Origin: Microbacteriaceae bacterium
Lineage (GTDB): Bacteria > Actinomycetota > Actinomycetes > Actinomycetales > Microbacteriaceae
Direction of reading: 5' to 3'
DNA length: 8,190 nucleotides
Assembly: GCA_947452355.1 (NCBI GenBank)
Contig: CANGCU010000046.1
Location: forward strand, 1 to 8,190
The notes beneath the pieces were generated by a model, which saw nothing but the letters and a program-made list of their open reading frames with translations, was not told where the DNA came from and made no database searches. Each line of letters opens with the position of its first letter. The stretch's first letter is position 1. The position numbers and the translations under genes are program-made. Shown here in pieces: positions 1 through 5,468 of the stretch.

Positions 1-208
<208 letters not shown>

Positions 209-1564
209 TTAGTCCGCGGGGATAAAGACGTTTTTTTCTTCCGTGAAGTGAAGCGGTGCGTCGGGACCGAGTTCGCGACCGAGTCCCGATTGTTTGAATC
301 CACCGAACGGTGTGTTGTACCGAACCGAGGAGTGTGAGTTGACGGACAGATTGCCGCTTTCGACGGCGCGCGACACGCGAATGGCGCGTCCGACATCGCG
401 AGTCCAGATTGAGCCGGAAAGGCCAAATTCGGTTGCGTTCGAGATTGCGATGGCATCGGCTTCGTCCTCGAACGCATGAACCGTCACGATCGGGCCGAAT
501 ATTTCGTCCGTCATGCACGGGTCATCGAGTCCGCGGGACATCGCAACGGTCGGCGCGAACCAGTTGCCCGGCCCGTCCGGCGCGCTCCCACGGAAAGCGA
601 TGTCGGCCTTGTCGAGATACGCGCTGACCGATTCGAGGTGCTTGGAATGAACGAGCGGCCCGACCTCGGTCGCGTCTTTCGTCGGGTCGCCCACCACCAC
701 GGCCTTGACCGCGGTCTCCAACTTCTCCATGAACTCGTCAAGCACCGATTTTTGAACAAGAATGCGACTGCGTGCACAGCAGTCCTGACCCGCGTTCTCG
801 AACACCGAATACGGTGCCGTCGCCGCCGCCTTGTCGATGTCGGCGTCGGCGAAAACGATATTCGCACTCTTGCCACCGAGTTCGAGAGTGACGCGCTTGA
901 TCTGGTCGGCCGCGCCACGCATCACGCTCTTGCCCACGTCGGTGGAACCAGTGAAGACGATTTTGCGAACGTCGGGGTTGGTGATGAACCGTTCGCCGAC
1001 CACACTGCCTTTACCGGCGAGGACCTGGAAGAGCCCCTCGGGAAGTCCCGCTTGTCCCCCGAGCTCGGCGAGGCGAAGGCTGGTCAGTGGCGTCCACTCA
1101 GCGGGTTTAAGAACAACCGCGTTACCAGCCGCAAGTGCCGGAACGAATCCCCACGACGCGATCGTCATGGGAAAGTTCCAGGGAGTAATGACACCAACAA
1201 CACCGAGCGGTTCGTTGAACGTGATGTCGATGCCGCCCGCGACGGGGATTTGCTTCCCCAGCATGCGCTCGGGAGCGGCCGAGTAATAGTCGAGCACGTT
1301 GCGGACGTGCGTCGCCTCCCAGCGCGCCTGTCCGACGGGGTGACCGGAGTTTCGTACTTCAAGTTGGGCGAGATTTTCGATGTCACCCTCGACGACGCGG
1401 GCAAAAGCACGCAGCGCTTCGGCGCGTTCCGACGGCGCGAGTGCCGCCCACTGCTTTTGCGCCTTTCGTGCGAGTTCGATCGCGTGGTCGGTTTCCTCGA
1501 CCGAAAGGTGGTCAACGGTTTCCATCTCTTCGCCGGTTGCGGGATTGATGATGGTGTAACTCAT
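209..1564 (-). CDS. NAD-dependent aldehyde dehydrogenase, PuuC/aminoaldehyde type
   Basis: A 451-residue aldehyde dehydrogenase, slightly shorter than the usual 475-500. It oxidises an aldehyde to the acid with NAD(P)+ in the cytoplasm. Visible motifs are TPWNFPM (oxyanion Asn130), VLKPAEWTP (Lys153, with Glu156 typical of NAD preference), FTGSTDVG (204-211), general-base Glu228 in LELGGKS, and nucleophile Cys262 in GQDCC. The 34-residue spacing from Glu228 to Cys262 matches the betaine-aldehyde dehydrogenase family. The FGP motif and a C-terminal PFGGFKQSGLG motif are also present. The ATG overlaps the stop of the upstream hydrolase (ATGA), and AGGAG (1575-1571) sits 6 nt before it, which fixes the start. 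In the operon it would oxidise a gamma-glutamyl aminoaldehyde: gamma-glutamyl-aminoacetaldehyde if the substrate is ethanolamine, or gamma-glutamyl-aminobutyraldehyde if it is putrescine. Succinate-semialdehyde or betaine-aldehyde dehydrogenase cannot be excluded from motifs alone. Confidence 0.93.
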   Translation of the reverse strand: MSYTIINPATGEEMETVDHLSVEETDHAIELARKAQKQWAALAPSERAEALRAFARVVEGDIENLAQLEVRNSGHPVGQARWEATHVRNVLDYYSAAPERMLGKQIPVAGGIDITFNEPLGVVGVITPWNFPMTIASWGFVPALAAGNAVVLKPAEWTPLTSLRLAELGGQAGLPEGLFQVLAGKGSVVGERFITNPDVRKIVFTGSTDVGKSVMRGAADQIKRVTLELGGKSANIVFADADIDKAAATAPYSVFENAGQDCCARSRILVQKSVLDEFMEKLETAVKAVVVGDPTKDATEVGPLVHSKHLESVSAYLDKADIAFRGSAPDGPGNWFAPTVAMSRGLDDPCMTDEIFGPIVTVHAFEDEADAIAISNATEFGLSGSIWTRDVGRAIRVSRAVESGNLSVNSHSSVRYNTPFGGFKQSGLGRELGPDAPLHFTEEKNVFIPAD

Positions 1565-2295
1565 GCATTGCTCCTGTCCGTGCGCGCCGCGGTGACGAGC
1601 GCATCAAAAAGTCGTGCGTCGGTGTCGGACGTCACTTCGGGGTGCCACTGGACCGCAACACCGAAAGGGTAATCATCGATCTCGACGGCTTCGATGATGT
1701 CATCGTCGCTTCGGGCAGTAACGGTGAGCCCAGAACCAACGGCGTCGATTGCTTGGTGGTGATAGACCAAACCGGTCACGGTACTTCCGACGATTGTTTC
1801 GAGCATCGAGCCGGGTGCAACCGTCATGGACATCTCCGTGAATTCGGCCTTGCCACGCTGGTATTCCGTGTTCCCGACAACGTCGGGGAGATGCTGAATG
1901 AGGGTCCCGCCGCGATAAACATTGAGGACCTGCGCACCGCGACAGATAAAGAGAATGGGCATTTCGCGCCGAAGTGCGGCATTGACGAGTGCGAATTCCC
2001 ATTCATCACGACGGGTGTCCGGTTGGTCGGTGAATTCACTCGGTGTCGAGTGATACCGAGCCGGGTCGACGTCACGGCCTCCCGCGAACAACACGCCGTC
2101 GAGTCCGTCGAGAACCTGTTCCGCGATATCGATGGTTGCGGGTTGCGGGGGCAACAGCACCGCGATTCCGCCTGCGCGCGTGACGCTCTCGATGTACCCC
2201 GAGTGCAGGAACGCCGCATCGACATCCCACACTCCCGTTTTCGCCTGCTGACGGTAGGTGGTGATGCCGATGACGGGTTGCTTAGAGGCGCTCAA
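1561..2295 (-). CDS. Gamma-glutamyl amide hydrolase (PuuD-like, peptidase C26 family)
   Basis: A 244-residue class-I glutamine-amidotransferase-fold hydrolase. Family members such as PuuD cleave the gamma-glutamyl amide of gamma-glutamyl-GABA and related compounds, releasing free glutamate. The nucleophile elbow is FICRGAQ (Cys118), and the catalytic His218 and Glu220 lie in VQWHPE. The N-terminal strand PVIGITTYR and the FAGGRDVDP loop (oxyanion/glutamate region) are also typical. The start is uncertain. I chose TTG at 2295 because it places the first residues directly before PVIGIT, as in E. coli PuuD; GTG at 2307 is the alternative. An upstream in-frame ATG (2439) would add 48 low-complexity residues that are out-of-frame translation of the glutamylase gene. 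The gene overlaps that gene's end by 14 nt, so translational coupling is likely. Its job in the operon is to release the final product and recycle glutamate. Confidence 0.9.
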   Translation of the reverse strand: MSASKQPVIGITTYRQQAKTGVWDVDAAFLHSGYIESVTRAGGIAVLLPPQPATIDIAEQVLDGLDGVLFAGGRDVDPARYHSTPSEFTDQPDTRRDEWEFALVNAALRREMPILFICRGAQVLNVYRGGTLIQHLPDVVGNTEYQRGKAEFTEMSMTVAPGSMLETIVGSTVTGLVYHHQAIDAVGSGLTVTARSDDDIIEAVEIDDYPFGVAVQWHPEVTSDTDARLFDALVTAARTDRSNA

Positions 2296-3649
2296 AACCG
2301 CGGACACGCTCCCAATCGGTGATGGCACTATCGAACGCACGGATCTCGATGCGGGCGGCATTGACGAGGTGCTTGACGAGTTCGTCGCCGAAAATTTCGC
2401 GAGCCGCCTTACTGTTTTCAAACAGGTCGGCTGCTTCACGCAATGACGTTGGGACGTGAGGCTTGTCGGCTTCGTAACCGTTACCGAGCGTCATCGGTTC
2501 GAGTTCTAGCTTGTTCTCGATTCCGTAAATCCCGGCGGCGATGAGGCCCGAAACGGCGAGGTATTGATTCACGTCTCCACCAGGAACTCGGTGCTCGACG
2601 CGCATGCCGTGGCCGTGGCCGACAACACGCAGCGACAGCGTGCGGTTGTCGTGTCCCCACGCAATGGCGGTCGGTGCGAAGGAACCGAACTGGTAGCGCT
2701 TGTACGAGTTGATGTTCGGCGCGTACAACAGCGTGAATTCGCGCATGAGCGCAATTTGCCCGGCGAGGAAGTGGCGGAACATGTCCGACATCCCACCCTC
2801 TTTGGACTTGTCGGCAAAAACGGCGTTGCCCTTCGAGTCGCGGAATGAGATGTGAATGTGGCAGGAATTGCCCTCGCGCTCATTGAATTTGGCCATGAAC
2901 GTCAACGACTTGCCGTGGTTGTCTGCGATCATCTTTGCGCCGGACTTATAGATGGAGTGGTTGTCACAGGTCACGAGTGCGGTGTCATAGCGGAACGCGA
3001 TTTCCTGTTGCCCAAGGTTGCACTCACCCTTGACGCCCTCGCAGTACATCCCCGCCTTGTCCATGCTCACGCGAATGTCGTGCAACAGCGGCTCGACGCG
3101 GTTACTCGCGAGCAAGTCGTAGTCGACGTTGTAGTCGGTTGACGGGTGAAGGTTGTCGTAACCCTTCGCCCACGCGTCGCGGAACGAGTCGTCGAACACG
3201 ATGAATTCGAGCTCGGTGCCAACAAAGGGGACCAGGTCCATCTTCGCGAGGCGGTCCATCTGCGCCTTGAGAATCGAGCGCGGTGCGATCGGGACCGGCT
3301 CGTGGTCGGTGGTTTGCAAATCGGCCATGACCATGGCGGTGTGAGGGATCCATGGAACAAGTCGAAGCGTTGACATGTCGGGGATCATCGCCATGTCGTT
3401 GTAACCCTTTTCCCATGACGAGAACTCGTACCCAGGAACGGTGTTGTTTTCGACGTCGACCGCGAGGAGGTAGTTACAGCACTCCGCGCCATGTTCGATG
3501 GCGTCCTCGACAAAGAGTCGGGCGGACATGCGCTTTCCCACAAGTCGGCCCTGGATGTCGGTGAACGAAATGATGACGGTGTCGATCTCGCCGCTGTCCA
3601 CCAATTTTTGGAGTTCGGGGACGGAAAGAATGCCGGTGCGTTGTGCCAT
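2282..3649 (-). CDS. Glutamine-synthetase-like gamma-glutamyl-amine ligase (GlnA4/PuuA type)
   Basis: A 455-residue type-I GS-fold enzyme expected to ligate glutamate through its gamma-carboxyl to an amine, using ATP, in the cytoplasm. Metal and active-site residues are recognisable: Glu146 and Glu148 (GTELEF), Glu209 and Glu216 (GECNLGQQE), His264 (CHIHIS), Arg318 in NSYKRY, Arg336 in NRTLSLR, and Glu352/Arg354 in EHRVPGG. The ammonia-site loop of true GS (DGSS) is replaced by TDIQGRLVGKR, and the adenylylation motif NLYDLP is absent, so it is probably not the nitrogen-assimilation enzyme. Related actinobacterial enzymes glutamylate polyamines (GlnA2/GlnA3) or ethanolamine (GlnA4 of Streptomyces coelicolor). 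The ATG at 3649 follows GAGGAAA with 9 nt spacing. A longer frame from 3703 would begin inside the promoter palindrome and is rejected. It is the first gene of the operon and diverges from the permease gene. Substrate assignment to ethanolamine rests on context. Confidence 0.9.
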   Translation of the reverse strand: MAQRTGILSVPELQKLVDSGEIDTVIISFTDIQGRLVGKRMSARLFVEDAIEHGAECCNYLLAVDVENNTVPGYEFSSWEKGYNDMAMIPDMSTLRLVPWIPHTAMVMADLQTTDHEPVPIAPRSILKAQMDRLAKMDLVPFVGTELEFIVFDDSFRDAWAKGYDNLHPSTDYNVDYDLLASNRVEPLLHDIRVSMDKAGMYCEGVKGECNLGQQEIAFRYDTALVTCDNHSIYKSGAKMIADNHGKSLTFMAKFNEREGNSCHIHISFRDSKGNAVFADKSKEGGMSDMFRHFLAGQIALMREFTLLYAPNINSYKRYQFGSFAPTAIAWGHDNRTLSLRVVGHGHGMRVEHRVPGGDVNQYLAVSGLIAAGIYGIENKLELEPMTLGNGYEADKPHVPTSLREAADLFENSKAAREIFGDELVKHLVNAARIEIRAFDSAITDWERVRGFERL

Positions 3650-3689
3650 TTTCTGTTTCCTCTTCGTTGAGGTTGGATTTCTAACCTTT

Positions 3690-3719
3690 AGAAAACACCA
3701 CAACGGTGGTGTTTGTCAA
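3690..3719 (-). promoter_or_regulatory. Promoter of the glutamylase operon
   Basis: On the minus strand a perfect sigma-70-type -35 box TTGACA (3719-3714) is followed, after 18 nt, by a weak -10 candidate TTTTCT (3695-3690). Transcription would start near 3683, about 35 nt before the ATG at 3649. The -35 match is seen directly. The -10 matches consensus at only three of six positions, as expected for a regulated promoter, and its exact placement is uncertain by 1-2 nt. Confidence 0.55.
3693..3714. promoter_or_regulatory. Perfect palindrome, probable repressor operator
   Basis: The arms AAACACCAC (3693-3701) and GTGGTGTTT (3706-3714) are perfect inverted complements around the 4-nt spacer AACG. 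The element reaches from the last base of the -35 box into the proposed -10 box of the glutamylase operon promoter. That is the classic position for a dimeric repressor that blocks RNA polymerase. No run of T follows it, so it is not an intrinsic terminator. The binding protein cannot be named from the sequence; GntR or TetR families are possibilities only. Confidence 0.65.
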
Positions 3720-3725
3720 GATACC

Positions 3726-3738
3726 CGCCACAATGGCG
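3726..3738. promoter_or_regulatory. Short inverted repeat upstream of the glutamylase promoter
   Basis: CGCCA (3726-3730) and TGGCG (3734-3738) are perfect inverted complements around CAA. The centre GCCACAATGGC resembles the core CCACAACGGTGG of the larger palindrome 12 nt away. It could be a weaker second binding site for the same protein, placed just upstream of the -35 box. It may also be fortuitous. Confidence 0.35.
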
Positions 3739-3762
3739 CGAAAAATTCGACACGCTCGAAAA

Positions 3763-3775
3763 TTTCCGGCGGAAA
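3763..3775. promoter_or_regulatory. Short inverted repeat TTTCCG-G-CGGAAA
   Basis: Six-base arms TTTCCG (3763-3768) and CGGAAA (3770-3775) flank a single G in the middle of the divergent region. It looks like a compact protein-binding site, since a one-base loop cannot form an RNA hairpin. Its function is unknown. Confidence 0.3.
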
Positions 3776-3803
3776 ATAATTTACAAATTGTTTCGTTTAA
3801 AGG

Positions 3804-3834
3804 TTGGATTTTCGGATGCTATCGGGGATATGCT
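3804..3834 (+). promoter_or_regulatory. Weak candidate promoter of the permease gene
   Basis: TTGGAT (3804-3809) and TATGCT (3829-3834) could serve as -35 and -10 boxes, but the 19-nt spacer is long and both are imperfect. Transcription would start around 3841, leaving a leader of roughly 65 nt before the ATG. A 5-bp inverted repeat, GCTAG-TAC-CTAGC (3836-3848), lies directly at that position and would suit an operator. The -35 candidate overlaps the second direct repeat. This is a suggestion rather than a firm call. Confidence 0.3.
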
Positions 3835-3904
3835 CGCTAGTACCTAGCCAACACAATGTCGTGGGTTCGAAGGTTCCCTCGACGGGAAAGGACTACAACG
3901 TCGT

Positions 3905-5395
3905 ATGTCTGACAAATTGAAAGTCTCGGGAGTTTCGTACACCGAGCAAAGCAAGGAGTATTTCGAGAAGCGACAGCTCACTCGATCTGCTGGCGTCTGG
4001 GGCCTCTGGGGTCTCGCCATCGCCGCGGTCATCTCTGGAGACTTCTCGGGATGGAACTTCGGTGTCTCTTCCGGTGGTTTTGGTGGATTGCTTCTCGCTT
4101 TCGCCATCCTCATCGTTATGTACTACGGACTCATGTTCGCGATCGGCGAAATGTCGTCGGCAATGCCCCACTCGGGTGGCGCCTACTCATTCGCTCGTAA
4201 AGCGATGGGGCCGTGGGGTGGATTCATCACCGGTCTCGCCGAAACCATCGAGTACGTCGCAACAACCGCGGTCGTCGTGTTCTTCTCGGCGGCGTACCTC
4301 AACGGAGTGACGGCCGAACTCCTCGGACTCGACCTCACCGGAAACATGTGGATCTGGTACGTCGTGCTGTATGCGGTGTTCATCGGGCTCAACTCGCTCG
4401 GTTCGGCCATCTCGTTCCAGTTCTCGATCATCGTGTCGATCGTCTCACTCGCGATCATCGTGCTGTTCTCGGTCATGGTCCTCGCATCGGGCAAGATCGA
4501 CTGGTCGATGCTCTGGAACATTCCTGCAGACGGCTCCGCTGGTTCGAGCTGGTTCCTCCCTCACGGCATCATGGGAATCCTCTTCGCGATCCCCTTCGGC
4601 GTGTGGCTGTTCCTCGGAATCGAAGAACTCCCCCTCGCTGCGGAAGAAGCTCACAACCCGTCGCGTGACATCCCTCGCGCCGGATTCTGGGCTCGCGGAA
4701 CGCTCATCATCACCGGCATCCTCGTCATGTTCATCAACACCGGAATTCTCGGTGCTGAGGCCGCGGGATCCGCTGGTGAGCCCCTCCTCGACGGCTTCCG
4801 TGCAGTCGTTGGTGACGGCTGGGCAGCAATCCTCGGAATCTTCGCGTTGATCGGTTTGCTCGCGTCGCTCCAGGGAATCATGTTCGCCTACGGTCGCAAC
4901 ATGTACTCGCTGTCTCGCGCCGGGTACTACTTCCGAGGACTGTCGGTCACGGGCAAGAACAAGACCCCGTGGCTCGCTCTTCTCGTCGGTGGAATCATCG
5001 GTTTTGCAGCACTCGTGTTGCTTGACTACTTGACCGCAACCGACACCACGGGAGCAGTCAGTGGCGTCGCTGGTGCGATCATCCTGAACATCGCCGTGTG
5101 GGGTGCCATGTTGGCGTACCTCATGCAGATGGTGTCGTTCATCATCCTGCGCGTCAAGCACCCCGAACTCGAGCGCCCCTACCGTTCCCCGTGGGGTCTC
5201 GGTGGAGCAACCGTGTCCGGTTTGATCGCCGCACTCGCGTTCGTCGGATTCCTGTTGAACCCGACATTCCTCCCCGCGATTTACGCCATCATCATCGTGT
5301 ACGCGGTGTTCTTGTTGTACTTCGCCCTGATTGGTCGCCACAACCTCGTCATGTCTCCTGAGGAGCGTTACGCGGTTCACGGCGAACACAAGTAA
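3905..5395 (+). CDS. eat: Ethanolamine permease-type APC transporter
   Basis: A 496-residue inner-membrane permease of the amino acid-polyamine-organocation superfamily, with about 12 hydrophobic segments. After a 30-residue polar cytoplasmic N-terminus ending in YFEKRQL, the first membrane segment carries SGDFSGWNFG (44-53). It is followed by the GEMSSAMPHSGGAYSFAR stretch (81-98) and GPWGGFITGLAE (102-113). These stretches resemble what I recall of the ethanolamine permease subfamily (TIGR00908) more than general amino acid permeases. The C-terminus is short and charged. A Shine-Dalgarno AAAGGA (3887-3892) lies 12 nt before the ATG, slightly far. The gene is transcribed divergently from the glutamylase operon and ends in its own terminator. 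The inferred role is proton- or sodium-coupled uptake of ethanolamine or a related small amine feeding that operon. A polyamine or amino acid substrate remains possible. Confidence 0.88.
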   Translation: MSDKLKVSGVSYTEQSKEYFEKRQLTRSAGVWGLWGLAIAAVISGDFSGWNFGVSSGGFGGLLLAFAILIVMYYGLMFAIGEMSSAMPHSGGAYSFARKAMGPWGGFITGLAETIEYVATTAVVVFFSAAYLNGVTAELLGLDLTGNMWIWYVVLYAVFIGLNSLGSAISFQFSIIVSIVSLAIIVLFSVMVLASGKIDWSMLWNIPADGSAGSSWFLPHGIMGILFAIPFGVWLFLGIEELPLAAEEAHNPSRDIPRAGFWARGTLIITGILVMFINTGILGAEAAGSAGEPLLDGFRAVVGDGWAAILGIFALIGLLASLQGIMFAYGRNMYSLSRAGYYFRGLSVTGKNKTPWLALLVGGIIGFAALVLLDYLTATDTTGAVSGVAGAIILNIAVWGAMLAYLMQMVSFIILRVKHPELERPYRSPWGLGGATVSGLIAALAFVGFLLNPTFLPAIYAIIIVYAVFLLYFALIGRHNLVMSPEERYAVHGEHK

Positions 5396-5403
5396 TACCC
5401 TGT

Positions 5404-5443
5404 GGCGCCTGTGGGTCGATTCGTCGACTCACAGGCGCCTTTT
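5404..5443 (+). terminator. Intrinsic terminator after the permease gene
   Basis: Arms GGCGCCTGTG (5404-5413) and CACAGGCGCC (5430-5439) pair perfectly. After one G-U pair the stem continues as GTCGA (5415-5419) and TCGAC (5424-5428), closed by the tetraloop UUCG. TTTT (5440-5443) follows immediately. A 16-pair stem with this loop and a U tract is a strong Rho-independent terminator. It begins 9 nt after the permease stop and ends 25 nt before the sdaA start. The T run is only four bases, so some read-through is conceivable. Confidence 0.93.
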
Positions 5444-5468
5444 CTCGCACAGATTGTAGATACATACC

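Larger units (their letters stand above)
3670..3811. repeat. Two copies of an 11-bp direct repeat, AGGTTGGATTT
   Basis: AGGTTGGATTT occurs at 3670-3680 and again at 3801-3811 in the same orientation, 131 bp apart. The first copy is followed by CTAACCT, so it forms a short stem (AGGTTGG/CTAACCT, one G-T pair). The 8-mer TAAAGGTT therefore appears once on each strand: 3690-3683 on minus, near the glutamylase transcription start, and 3798-3805 on plus, upstream of the permease. This could be a shared regulator half-site, but 11 bp is short and chance is not excluded. Confidence 0.4.
3650..3904. promoter_or_regulatory. Divergent intergenic control region
   Basis: This 255-nt non-coding, AT-richer stretch separates the start of the minus-strand glutamylase operon from the plus-strand permease gene. 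It must contain both promoters. It is rich in short symmetric elements: a strong palindrome at 3693-3714, smaller inverted repeats at 3726-3738, 3763-3775 and 3836-3848, and an 11-bp direct repeat at 3670 and 3801. No regulator gene is encoded here, so the controlling protein must lie elsewhere. Confidence 0.85.

Noticed and set aside
476..1672. 398-codon open frame on the plus strand opposite the aldehyde dehydrogenase
   Set aside because: The opposing strand encodes a full aldehyde dehydrogenase with all catalytic motifs. The plus-strand product is Arg-rich with no recognisable fold and no ribosome-binding site, typical of antisense frames in GC-rich DNA.
2296..2439. 48-residue extension of the PuuD-like hydrolase
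   Set aside because: It is Ser/Pro-rich, lies wholly within the ligase gene and has no counterpart in the family; the family N-terminus begins near PVIGIT.
3650..3703. 18-residue N-terminal extension of the GS-like ligase starting at 3703
   Set aside because: The extension begins inside the promoter palindrome and lies upstream of a good Shine-Dalgarno for the ATG at 3649. GS-family proteins of this type start close to the retained methionine.
3693..3714. Intrinsic terminator interpretation of the palindrome
   Set aside because: No T tract follows on either strand, and the element lies between promoter boxes rather than after a gene.
3650..3904. Cobalamin riboswitch or eut-type RNA element in the divergent region
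   Set aside because: No B12-box-like sequence or long conserved stem is visible; only short palindromes suited to protein binding are present. No EutBC genes lie in the window either.
4445..5389. 314-codon minus-strand frame opposite the permease
   Set aside because: Its composition (rich in Asp, Glu, Arg, His) is the expected reverse image of codons for hydrophobic membrane segments, not a protein.
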